Below, piece after piece: positions 23,680 to 34,329 of a DNA stretch of 64,000 nt (its first letter is position 1; the number at the start of each line of letters is the position of its first letter). Location of the stretch: positions 185,632,071-185,696,070 of the forward strand of contig NC_084462.1 in the NCBI RefSeq assembly GCF_027409185.1, given 5' to 3'. The position numbers and the translations under genes were made by a program. Source of the stretch: Cynocephalus volans (taxonomy: Eukaryota; Chordata; Mammalia; Dermoptera; Cynocephalidae). The notes under the pieces were generated by a model that was given only the letters and a program-made list of their open reading frames with translations, had not been told where the DNA came from and made no database searches.

Positions 23680-25110
23680 TTGCAAAAAAAGGTCAGTGAT
23701 GTTCTTCACAGAAATTGTAAAATCTATCCTAACAGTCACATCAAGTAACAAGACACCACACAGCCAAAGCAATCCAGAGAAAGAAAAATAATAATAAAGC
23801 TGGAGACGTTACACTACCTGACTTTAAGTTCCACTACAAATCTATAGTAAGAGAAACAGCATGGAACCGGCATAAAAACAGACACCAAAACCAATGCAAC
23901 AGAACAGAGAACCCAGAAAACAAACCACATACTTACAGCCAACTGGTCTTTGACAAAGGCACCAAGAGCACACATCAGTGAAAAGGCTGTCTCTTCAATA
24001 CATGGTGCTGGAGAACCTTGAAAACCATGTGTAGAAAAGTAAAACTAGACCTGTATCTTCCATCATATTTGAAAATCAACTCAAAATGCATTAAAGACTT
24101 AAATATAAATCTTGATACCTTACAGCTCCTAAAATAAAACACAAGTGAAACACTTCAGTAAGTAGGACTGATGAAAAACTTTATGAAAATGAACCCAAAG
24201 CAAAGGCAACAAAAGAAAAAAAAATGAACCAAAGGGATTATATCAAACTGAACACCTTCTACATAGCCAAGGAAAACATTAACCAAACAAAAATTCAACT
24301 TATGGAATGGGAATAAATATTGGTAAATTGTGGGTCCAGTAAGGGATTATTGTCCCAAATATACAAGGAACTCAGAAAACATCACTATAAGAAAAAATAA
24401 AGTGAACCGGATTAAAAAATGGACAAAGGAGCCTAATAGACATTTCTCAAAAGAAGATATACAAATGACCAACAGACACATTAAATAATTCTCAACATCA
24501 CTAAACATCAGGGAAATACAAATCAAAACCACGCTCATATATCATCTCATTCAGATAGACGGGCCATTATCCAGAAGACAGAGTAAGAGAAGTTGGGCAG
24601 GATTCTGAGAAAGTGAAACCCTCCTACACTGTTGGTGGGATTGTAAATCAAGGCAATTATTATGGAAAACAGTATGGAAGTTCCTCAAACAATTACAGAT
24701 ATATCAACCATATGATCCAGGAATCCTACTGCTGGGTATATACCTATAGGAATGGAAATCATCATGTTGAATGCTACTTGCACTCCCATGTTTAACGCAG
24801 CTCTATTTACAGTAGCCAAGATTTTCACCCAACTTACATGCCCCGTGGTGGACGTCTGGATAAGTAAAGTTTGGTATGTATACCAATGTAATACTACTGG
24901 CCAAATAAATAAATAACAAAATTCTGCAATTTGCAGCAACATGGATGAACTTAGGGAAAATTATGTTAAGTGAGATGAGCTGGGCACAGAAATACCACAT
25001 GTCCTCACTCATAGGAGATTAAAAAAGAAGAAGAAGAAGAAAAAAAAAGATGCAATAATTTGTTGAAGTTTCAAAAGAAGAGATCATATTTAGGCCACCA
25101 GAGGTGTCAA
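23680..25110 (+). mobile_element. L1 ORF2 C-terminal part and 3' end, plus strand
   Basis: This covers L1 ORF2 from the 'CTATCCTAA..' region (23716) through 'CTGACTTTAAGTTCCACTACAAATCTATAG' (23820), 'GGGATTATATCAAACTGAACACCTTCTACATAGCC' (24235) and 'CACATGTCCTCACTCATAGGAGATTA' (24998), then an A/GAA-rich stretch and 3'-UTR start. Several frameshifts are present. The betaretroviral 3' LTR begins just beyond it, so the provirus may have inserted in the 3' UTR. Confidence 0.88.
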
Positions 25111-25158
25111 ATGAGGAGGTGTTTTGGTTTAGCAAAGAACTGCTAAAGGACCCCTGTT

Positions 25159-25845
25159 ACACTTTCCTCTGTGTAACTGAGACAGAGAAAAGAGAAAGAA
25201 AGAATTTGCTCAAAATACAATCAATGAGGCCTGGAGGGACTGCCACCCATCAGGGGAGCAGCCCCCATCCAAAATCAGCCGTTCTTTTTATTGACAAGAC
25301 AAGGAAGTTTCACAAGAAAAATCAGTGGATACGATCATCAAAGAAGAACATGAGGACATAGGCAATGTTACAATAGTTATCCATGGCTAAGGATAGCTTA
25401 ACAACGGAAACTAGTAATATCAGTAAATTAAAGTGACATTTCAAAGTACAATTGGTAAAGAGCTAAATTGGTCAAACTGGCTCATTATCTAAACTATGAC
25501 CTCTTCATAAACAAAAGTTACACTCATGATAAAATCTAAATACAATTATCTCTAAAGTTTCCCCCAACAGACAGCTTGCCCCTAGCAAACATTATTTCCA
25601 CAACTTTCCCTTCAGCAATTCTTAAAATCTTTTAAGAGGAGCAGTATGACAACCACCTGTAATCTCTAAAATAATTAAAGTATACAATCCCATGCCTAAC
25701 CAGTGATTAAGAGCTGATGAGATGGGCTTTGGCCGCAATACCTATGGGCTGTGGCCCCCTGTCTGAGGGCTTTTGCCCCATGCATGCATTTACCTAAAAA
25801 CCTTATTCTGAAATCAAATGAGAATCACGATTCTAACCCACTACA
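25159..25845 (-). mobile_element. 3' LTR of the betaretrovirus-like provirus
   Basis: On the minus strand a polypurine tract (AATAAGGGGGGAGA, about 25859-25846) is followed by TGTAGTGGG at 25845. An AATAAA signal lies near 25290 and the LTR seems to end in TGTAACA at 25159, giving about 687 bp with TG..CA ends. The 3' end position is inferred. Confidence 0.7.
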
Positions 25846-27666
25846 TCTCCCCCCTTATTATCATTATAAAAATTGGAAGCGATGAGGGAGTCAGAGTCAA
25901 AGGTGTCCGGATGAAGAACAGTCAGCATTACTTCAGCTGGACAGGTCCACTGGAACATGGAACATAACAGTGTAATCACTATAAGAAAACATAAGATACA
26001 TAAGACACCGATTCCAGCAATAATCCAAATTCTTGTATTTAAACCAGAAAACCACTCGGGAGGATTAAGCCAATGGCCCAAATCATTTAAATGATTAGTA
26101 GTAATCTTTTGAGCTTCTTCTTGAAGCTGTGTCATTTGTTGCTGAAGTTTGATTGTTAAGTTTTGAATATCTCCATGTAAATCAGAATGAAAAGCTCCAT
26201 GTAAAAGTTTTTGTACATCTTTCCGTGCAGTGGCGGAATTAAAAGGAATAGAAGTTACACACATAGAGTGATATCCTGCATCACAACTAAGCTGGCTTCA
26301 TGTCCAGAGAGCCTGTTGGTGTTCGCCAATCCAGGTGACACCTGCCTCCAAGGCATCTAATCATTGTAAGATTTCTTGGTCAATTTTAGTTTGAGACAGA
26401 AATTCAGAAGTTACATTTTGAAAATAATCATTTATTGTTTGTGCTGTTTTCATAGAATGAGTTAAGGCCACGACTGCAGTAGCTGCGGTAGCATCCACAG
26501 CCATTACTGCTAGTATGGAAGCTTTAGAATGCCCAAGACTCTTTAACACGTACTTTCTCTGGAGCAGAGGTGACTTTCTCCAGGGCAGAATTTCCCATCC
26601 ACTGTCATATAAGGTTTACAGGTAGCCAAGCTTCTGCTCTTTGTTTTGTATGGAAATATAAGACATATTAAAAGTAGTAACAGTAAGTTGAGTAACGCAG
26701 GGAGTAAACCAAGCAGAATTAGCTGGGAGAGTGATATTAAATTCAGAATTAAAAGAGAAAGAGAAGTTTGTAGATAACACAGCAAATATGTGAGGATGAG
26801 AGGTACAAATCATAACCGATTCAATATTATCCTGTGTCATCCATTTTAATTTAAAGTTTGTCATTTGTATAATTATGAGGGGGAAAAATGAGATGGCAAG
26901 ACACCAAATTGTTCTTTTAAGGGGAGAGTAATAAGAATTATATTTTAATCTCAAATGGGACCAGCCTAACCGGGATTCCAGTTATAAGGGGATCAAGAAT
27001 AATTAAAAGGAAGAGCATAATTCCAAGTGGTGTTGCAATGAAATATTAATAAATTTTGTGGTCCTCAATTTTCTAGTGTAATATTATTAAGCAATGTTTT
27101 TTTCCGTAAGACTTACAGAATGGCAAGAGACCCAGTTTAAGTGTCTGCCATCTTCTATGGAAGTCCAGGGATGGGAACAGATGGGAATATCAGACTTAGA
27201 GTGATCTTTTCCAATACGAAAAACTCCTGGAACTCCAGCAGTTGAAACAAACAGTTGAAGTTTTAATGCTAAAAGTCGGTTTGGATTTTTTATTATATAA
27301 TTTATATACCATCGAGGAGAGAAAGGAACACATAAGTTACTATTTGTCCAACTGGGTGTGATGCAGATGGGTAAATGGTCGGTGAGGAAGTACCATCGTG
27401 GGCAAGCCTGTGCCATCCCGCATTGTGTCCTGAATTAGAGCAGGACTGTCCACGATCGTCAAGAGGGCCTGAGGAAGGGAGCCAGGTGCCTCCAGGGTGA
27501 GCAGTATCGTTAGACGAGAGACGAGGCTCGTGACCCCCCAGGTAAGCAGATCAAACGCAGGAGGCTGCAGTACATGCGTGCAGTAAACATGAGCTCTTAC
27601 AGTGGACGAGAAAAGCACAGAGAAACTCAGCAAGACTAATATTCCCTCATATCCTTTTGAGTTCAT
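25846..27666 (-). pseudogene. env: env remnant (surface and transmembrane subunits), betaretrovirus-like
   Basis: Retroviral Env mediates receptor binding and membrane fusion. The frame starting at 27666 has a hydrophobic signal-peptide-like N-terminus (VLLSFSVLFSSTV). Surface-subunit pieces lie in other frames down to about 26.6 kb, so several frameshifts separate them. The transmembrane subunit shows an Ala-rich fusion-peptide and heptad region at 26520-26361 (TAATAVVALTHSM), a Cys-x7-Cys motif near 26280-26255 and a membrane anchor (IAGIGVLCILCFLIVITLL) in the last 143-codon frame (26264-25833). That frame runs slightly past the polypurine tract into the LTR. No continuous product is possible. 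Confidence 0.78.
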
Positions 27667-27949
27667 GGTTACGTGAGAAAGGATGGCCAGAAAACTTTTC
27701 CTGCGTTAGACGAGTGCCTGTTCTTTGAATTGACTAACGAGACCTTCTAGTCCACCCCACGTTGGTCTGGAGCTAGTTGTGGTTGTCCTTACCGGCGGGT
27801 TCATGTAGGTTGGAGTGGAGTTGGTTGCCAGCATCATCACCCTGGTGGTCTGATGCAGGCCATTTCCGGAGGGATGCACTGAGGTGAGATGGTGACGTGT
27901 TGAAACTCTGGGATCGGGTCCTTCGTTAGATCTGGGGTTCCACATGAGA

Positions 27950-30590
27950 AGGTGTGACAGCTTTAGAGGGAATCCACACCGGTCCTGTGGGAGACAAAAT
28001 GGACGCACACCCTCTTCCCCATGTTAACAATTCCGCAGCTCCCAACCATTGCGGTCCCGTCAGCAGGTGTTGGTATAAAACCAAGGGTTTAGGCTTCTTT
28101 CAGGAGGGATAAAGTGCCGTTCTGTGGTGCTTAAATTTTGTGAGTTGCAGTTTAAAAAATTTAGTGTAAACAAAGATTTGAAGACCTGTTCATGAGGGGC
28201 CATTCCAAAACTATTTGTCCTTTTGTTTATTTAATCGAGATTTAAGAAGGTCATTAGCCCTTTCAACAATTGCCTGGCCAGTGGGGTTCTATGGGATTCC
28301 TGTGACATGTTTAATGTTCCAATCATTACAGAATAATTGAAAGACTTCGGAGGTGCATGCCGGCCCATTGTCTGTTTCCATTTGAGCTGGAATTCCCATG
28401 GCAGCAAAGGCAGAGAGACAATGTCTTTTGACACGTTTAACAGCTTCTCCTGTTTGGGCAGTAGCATGAATAAAACCAGAATAAGTATTAACAGTAACAT
28501 ATAAATATTTAAGATGTCCAAACAGAGAGTAACATCCATCTACCAAATTTCATTACTTTTTATTCCTTGGGGATTAACCCTTCCAGGAAAACTAGATTTA
28601 GAAAATCTTTGACAATCAGGGCAAGCATGAACAATGTCTTGAGCTTGTTTGTAAGAAATTTGATGCACCTTAGCTAAGGCTCACACCCCTTGAGGAAAAA
28701 ATTGATGAGAATCAATAGCCTTTTGTAAAGCATTATTATACATGACAAAGTGATCAGCCATATTATTTCCAGTTGTTAAAGGACCAGGGAGACCAGAATG
28801 AGAGCATATGTGAGTTATATAGAAAGGGTGATGTCTCTTTTGAATAAGTTTTTGTAAGTGTCAAAACATCTCAGATAAAAGAAAATCATTTCCCTCATGG
28901 ATGGAGGCACTTTGAGTAACTTGTAAGGCTCCTGCTACATATGCAGAGTCAGCCACTAAGTTAAGGGGCTGAGTGGAAAAATGTCAAGCTGCAATAGCAG
29001 CAGCCAGTTTGGCCCTTTGAGTGGGTTTATGATGAATAGTAACAAAATGTTTCCAGATTCCTTGTTCCTGCCATGTTATAGACCCCTTTCCTGATTTACC
29101 AGAAATGTCAATGAACACAGTTAGTGCTTGAGGAACAGGAACAGGGGATAAGCAGGATTTTAATTGCATAGGTAACAATTGGAGTCCTTGTAAGATTTTA
29201 TCATGTGGCGATGAGAATTGTAGCTTACCAACAAAACCAGCCATAGCTGTCTGTAAGGACTCTGATTGCTCACGGGCAGTGTAGAAGTCAGTTTTAGAAA
29301 GACCAGGGTTGATAGAATCAGGACATATCCAGTAAGCATTTGACAACGGTGCCTTCCCCTAGTGAGTGAATGAATGTGCTCTTCTAATTTAGTATATAAT
29401 TTCTTTTTTTGCTGTTGATGGGGTAAGAAAATCCATTCAATGACTCCTATTTGAGGAATAAATTGACAAAGTAAATGTGTAGGACTATGTGGGGTATTTA
29501 AGACAATGAAATGAATGGCTTGAGAATTGTCTGGAATGCAAAAAGGATTCAATTTGTTTTAGTTCTAATTTTGCTTGTTCAGACAAACAACATGGGGAGG
29601 ACAGATCAGGGTCTCCCTTTAAGGTATTAAACAAATGTTGTAATTGATAAGTAGGAACACCCATGGAAGGGTGGAGCCAATTAATTTGGCCAAGTAGTTT
29701 TTGTAAATCATTGAGAGTAAGGGGCTCCTGAACATGGAAAGATATATTTTGTGGCCATATGTTTCTCTGAGTGATCAGAAAACCAAGGTATTTCCAAGGC
29801 TCCGTTTTTTGAATTTTATATGGAGCTATTTGTAAACTGGCATTATTAATTTGTTTGATTAAATGTAAATAAACTTGTGATAATAGGTCTGGATCATCAT
29901 GAGCAATAAGAATATCATCCATATAAAGATAAATAAGAGCAGCTGAAAATTTTTCACGAGTCGGTCGAATAGCTCGATCCACGAAGTCCTGACAAATAGC
30001 AGAGCTATTAATCATTCCTTGCAGGAGAACTTTCCATTGATATGTTTGAGCAGGCGCTCCTGCATTAATGCTAGGAAGGGAGAAAGCAAACTTTTCTTTG
30101 TCCTCCAAGCGCAAAGGTATGGTAAAAAAGCAATCTTTTAGGTCTATGATGATTAAATGATAATTGTTAGGAATGAGGGCTTGGTTAGGGAGCCCAGGCT
30201 GTAGGGCCCCCATGGGAAGAATGCAGGCATTAATTTTTCTAAAATCATGTAATAATCTCCATTTGCCTGATTTTTTAGAAATGCAAAATATAGGAGTATT
30301 TCAGGGACTATATGATGGCTACAAATGTCCCAGGTGTAACTGTGTTTGACAATTAAAGTGGCTTGATTTAATTTCTCCCCTTTAAGAGGCCACTGCTCCA
30401 CCCAAACCTCAGGACTGGGGGTCCATTGAAGTTTAAATGCCGGGAGTGTGGCAGTGGCCGTCATGATAAATTTGAAGATGTCCCAATATAAACATCCCAC
30501 AGAGGAAGGAGGTCTCAGCCCCATAAAGTTTGAGGGAATTATAGAACATGAGGCATAATGGAGGCAGTTTGTCCCTCGGGGCTGGTACAC
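27950..30590 (-). pseudogene. pol: pol remnant (RT, RNase H, integrase), betaretrovirus-like
   Basis: The RT core is open at 30213-29485 and carries DLKDCFFTIPL and the catalytic YMDD motif (LYLYMDDILIAH is the local context at about 29.93 kb). RNase H follows at 29346-28984 (VFIDISGKSGKG), where a Glu expected in the helix motif appears as Lys (RAKLAA). The integrase core at 28546-28231 has VTVNTYSG, with Asn where the first catalytic Asp is expected, METDNGPA with the second Asp, and the Glu region (GQAIVERAN) beyond an in-frame stop at about 28.29 kb. The C-terminal part overlaps the zone before env. Frameshifts between RT, RNase H and integrase mean no functional Pol. Confidence 0.85.
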
Positions 30591-31252
30591 AGTAAAGGAT
30601 TTTTACTCTGACAAGGGGACTTGGACCTGCCTGGTCCAGTAAGTGTAACTGGGGAAGAAGTTATGGTCCATAATGGATTCCAATCCTTTTTTGCAATTAT
30701 AGTAACATCAGCCCCCGAGTCTACCAGCCCTGTAATTAACTTTTGTTCAGCAGATAATGTTAACAGTGGCTGAGCATTATTTAACTTTTGTAACCAGAAA
30801 GCATCAGGAGAAGCAGGAGACTGAGGTTCAGATTTTGTTTCAGAAAACAAAGAGGACAAGAGAACAAGTTGAGCTATTTGAGTCCCTTTCGGAATTACAT
30901 GATATCCTAAACTAGTTATCATAACGTGAATTGGTCCCAACTTATCAGGTGGAATTAACTCTGGAATAATTTGGACACTATAATAATTTATAGTGTATTT
31001 TGGATTGCCCAGTATAATACCATGGGTGGTAGAAGGGAATGGACCAGAGAAATTTGTTGTCCCTGACTTCACTTGTCCTGCTTCTTCTAAAATAACATCT
31101 TTTGTTACAGTCAAATTGGCAATGGTTTGATCATTTATTTGAAGTCTGGGAGAGGAAGATTGTCCTGAGGTTGAGTCCAGGTCTGAGCCTGAGCATTGAG
31201 AATTTGACCCCCTTTGTTTATTGGGGTGCGGGATCTGGCGCCCCTTCCTCAT
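30539..31252 (-). pseudogene. pro: dUTPase-protease (pro) frame, betaretrovirus-like
   Basis: A 237-codon open frame. Residues about 20-135 resemble a retroviral dUTPase (IPPDKLGPIHVMI, VIPKGTQIAQLVL). Residues about 155-237 are the aspartic protease, with the active-site motif LVDSGADVTIIA near residues 174-185. The dUTPase limits uracil incorporation and the protease matures Gag and Pol. The order dUTPase then protease in one frame, between gag and pol, is a betaretroviral trait. It is the longest uninterrupted stretch of the provirus, but whether all dUTPase catalytic motifs are intact is unclear, and gag upstream is broken. Confidence 0.82.
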
Positions 31253-32546
31253 TTCCCCACATAGGATTGCCTCCTATATCAAATTTAGATCTGCACTGAT
31301 TTGACCAATGAAATCCTCTTTTACATTTAGGACATTTTTGTTTTGCTTTAGTCTGTTCCACCTCTCTTAGTCTGCAATCTTTCTGAAAATGACCTTCCCT
31401 TCCGCATTTAAAACATGTTTATATTGGAGAGCTTCAGCAAGAATTTGGGCTTTATGGGTTCCAATGCCCACATTCTCGCAGACTTTGATTATATCAGCAA
31501 GAGTGGAATTTTTATTTTTCATTGAAAGGAGGACATTTGGGCAGTCCTCATTAGCATTGTCAAAAGCCAATTGCAGTGAAAGTACTTGGGCTGCCTCAGC
31601 ATTGTCAATTTGTCTAGTTATGGCATCCTGAAGATGATTAATAAAATCTATATAAGGCTCAGAGGGGCTCTGTCTAATAGTAGTGAAAGATTTAGTGAGA
31701 GTATTGTTTCAGGAATTCTGTTCCAAGCTTTCACGGCTGTACGAGTTGTCTGGTCAAGTACTAGTTGAAGAAGTAAAGCTTCTGCCTGAGGTGTTATAAA
31801 ATCTCCTTCCCCAAATAACATATTACTATCAATTTGAACATTATTTCATAAATTTTCCAGTAAAATGTTATGTAAGGCTTCGTGATATTCTTGCAGCCAT
31901 ACAGTGTATTGAGCAGTAGTTAAAACAGTTTTTCCAAGTGTCTTCCAATCCCAAAGGGTCATATTGTACCCAGTAGCAATTGATTCTAAGTACCCCTTAA
32001 TAAAAGTACTATGTAAGCCATTTTGTATTACGCTCTTTCTAAATTTTTGAAGAAAGGAAAATGAGAGGTTTTTGTGTCTGGGCTGAGTCCCAGTTCTCAC
32101 CACAGGAAAGACGTGTCAAGTATCAGTTTCCATGTTGTGTCCTTCTTTAATACAACGCTCCATCCAGGGACTGGCTGAATTGTTCACCTCTGAAGGTGGT
32201 GGGGGAGGAGGAGGGGGCGAGGATTGTTTCTTATCCTCCTTAGTGACAGAAACATGTTATTGCTTTTTGTTAGGGTCCTGAATAGATCTTAAAGCAACTC
32301 AACATAGACTCCAAACCATTAGATGAGAAACCTTAACTGGACTTATTGCATTTTTTAATCATCAGTCAATTTGTTCTCAACCCTCAATATCAAGATTCAC
32401 TTCTTAAGGTACTGAGGGCAATGCCATCTAATAACAAATAATAATTCAGTTAGTTGATGCTTAGTTACCTTATACCCTGCTGCCTTAAGGAGACATCGAA
32501 GTTTGGACCTATATTGAACTTCCTTTGTACACAACGAGTTACCCAT
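31253..32546 (-). pseudogene. gag: gag remnant (matrix, capsid, nucleocapsid), betaretrovirus-like
   Basis: The start ATG at 32546 gives MGNSLCTKE, with the N-terminal Gly used for myristoylation. I prefer it to the upstream Met at 32588 for that reason. The matrix part runs to about 32397. A proline run from a GGT/GGA-rich tract lies near 32190-32215 on this strand. Capsid pieces are in frames 32103-31846 and 31570-31367. Two CCHC zinc knuckles follow: 31415-31374 ([14 protein letters not shown]) and 31334-31293 ([14 protein letters not shown]). Gag forms the particle core and packages RNA. Stops and frameshifts separate the parts. Confidence 0.85.
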
Positions 32547-32764
32547 AGCTGGAAGAATAGATAGAGAATTGAAAGAGAGAGAAAGCAAACCCTCCAGGTG
32601 AAGCCCTAGTTAGACATGGCCACAGGCGAGCAGTCGCTAATCGAAAGCCACCTGCGATTCTCTTACTGAGATGAGTTTCCCTTCAATGGGACCCCCTTGC
32701 TGGGATGAATCAGATGTCCTATTCCTCTCCAGTGCTTGGCAGGTCAGTCTCTGATCTGCGGGGA

Positions 32765-32786
32765 ATTCCTCACATGGGGCACCCGA
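32765..32786 (-). other. Possible degenerate primer-binding site
   Basis: The minus strand reads TGCCCCATGTGAGGAA about 220 bases before gag. This is loosely similar to the tRNA-Lys1,2 primer site used by several betaretroviruses. It is gapped and mutated, and no LTR end is seen upstream, so the call is tentative. Confidence 0.3.
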
Positions 32787-33479
32787 AAGGGTGATGGAAT
32801 TTGTGTTGGGTGGAGAAGAGGCCCCAGTGGGAGTAAAGGACAGCAGAAATGTGTGTGCTGGACAGTGGGTCTTCCACTGTGTTCATCTACGGATGGCCCA
32901 GATTGCTGAAGGCAGGACATCCCCTGTTGTGAAATAATAAAGTAAAGCAGATTTCTATTCAAACTGACCCATATCAGATTTAAATAATATGCCAATGCCA
33001 GAAACGTAGGTTTTTCATTAAAAAAAAAAGACATCTTCCTTAAAATCTTCCCTCAAATGAAGGTATTTCAGATAAAGATTATGTCACTTTCTTTCTTTTT
33101 ACATTTTCCTCACTATGGACACATCATTAATGTCATGAATATGTCAGGAAATCTCCCAAACCCACAACAGAGACAAACATAAGAATGCGGAAACTACAAA
33201 ACTGTGAATTCAAATGTGCAGAAGGCAGAGAAGATTTCAGGTAAACCATCTCTGGAATTAATATCCTGAGATGGGAAAATAATAGATAAACAGGAGGTAT
33301 CTCTTCCATTAATGGTAACAGAATTCTACTAACCAGAAGGTATGAAAAGAAGAGAAACTAACCTTGGGATTCTGAATAAAGAGCAGATTTGAATAAAAGC
33401 TTTAGAAGATTAATCAGTAATAAATTTACAGAATATAGAGCCAAAAGATACAAAGAAAAGATTATTTCTTTTGTATATG

Positions 33480-33800
33480 AAGCAATCACAAATTGAACCA
33501 TTGCTTGGCTGCACCGCAGCTTGTTTATCCATTCAAGCATTGAAGGACATCGAGGTCGTTTGTGGCTTTTGGCAATTGTGAATGAGGCATCTGCACACAT
33601 CTGAGTGTAGGCTTTTCCATGAACACTATTTTCAAGTCTGTTTGGTAAATACCCGAGGGTGCACGTGGTGGGCGTGTTGAAAGCTGGGATCTGCTCTGCC
33701 GCTGACTGCACTGTCTCCACCGTGGTTATCCATGGATTTCCAGCACTAGGAATCTGGTGTTTCATCTGGATCCTCAACAGCAGTGAATGAGCGTTTCTCA
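33480..33800 (-). mobile_element. Old L1 3'-region fragment, minus strand
   Basis: The plus strand reads 'TTGTTTATCCATTCAAGCATTGAAGGACATCGAGGTCG' and 'GGCTTTTGGCAATTGTGAATGAGGCATCTGC', the reverse-complement order of old L1 3' ends. Confidence 0.75.
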
Positions 33801-33836
33801 TGCTGTGTCCCCTCATCATAAGTAGATATCTTAGTT

Positions 33837-33855
33837 AAAAAAAAAAAAAAAAAAC
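33837..33855. repeat. Poly-A run
   Basis: 19 A residues, sitting between two L1 fragments. Confidence 0.9.
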
Positions 33856-34329
33856 ATTTTTGCATTTTTAAAACTGTGGAATATCTTTGTTGGCATAACT
33901 GGCAATTTCGTGTTGGGAAATGATGTTTCACAGGTTTTCCTGTCTGCTGCTTTGCTGCCCACGTATCTTCCCTGGTAAGGAATTTGTTCAGATTTCCAGG
34001 CTAAGTGCACATAGCACAGCATGTGCATATTCACCACGTTTAGTGTCCTGCTCTGTGGCATTCACACATTACCACTGCTGCACAACCGTGTCCACCGTCC
34101 ATCTCCAGAGCATCTTCATCGTGTGAAACCGACACTCTCTATCCATGAGAAACAACTCCCCAGTCCCCCCTTCCCCAGCCCTTGGGAACATCACGCACTT
34201 CTGTGTGCACAGATCTGGGTCTTCCAGGTGTCTCACTTGAGTGGAATCACACCCACTTGTTCTTGTGTGTGCCGCTCACCCCACTTATCACAATGCTTTC
34301 AAACCTCATCCATGCTGTAACATGTGTGA

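Larger units (their letters stand above)
25159..32790 (-). mobile_element. Decayed betaretrovirus-like provirus (gag, dUTPase-protease, pol, env, 3' LTR)
   Basis: Reading the minus strand, the order is possible primer site (about 32.77 kb), gag from 32546, a dUTPase-plus-protease frame, pol with RT, RNase H and integrase, env with a transmembrane subunit, polypurine tract and 3' LTR. A dUTPase domain fused ahead of the protease, a two-knuckle nucleocapsid and separate gag/pro/pol frames are betaretrovirus traits. All genes carry stops or frameshifts. A 5' LTR matching the 3' LTR was not found. The element is a fossil with no intact protein. Confidence 0.88.
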
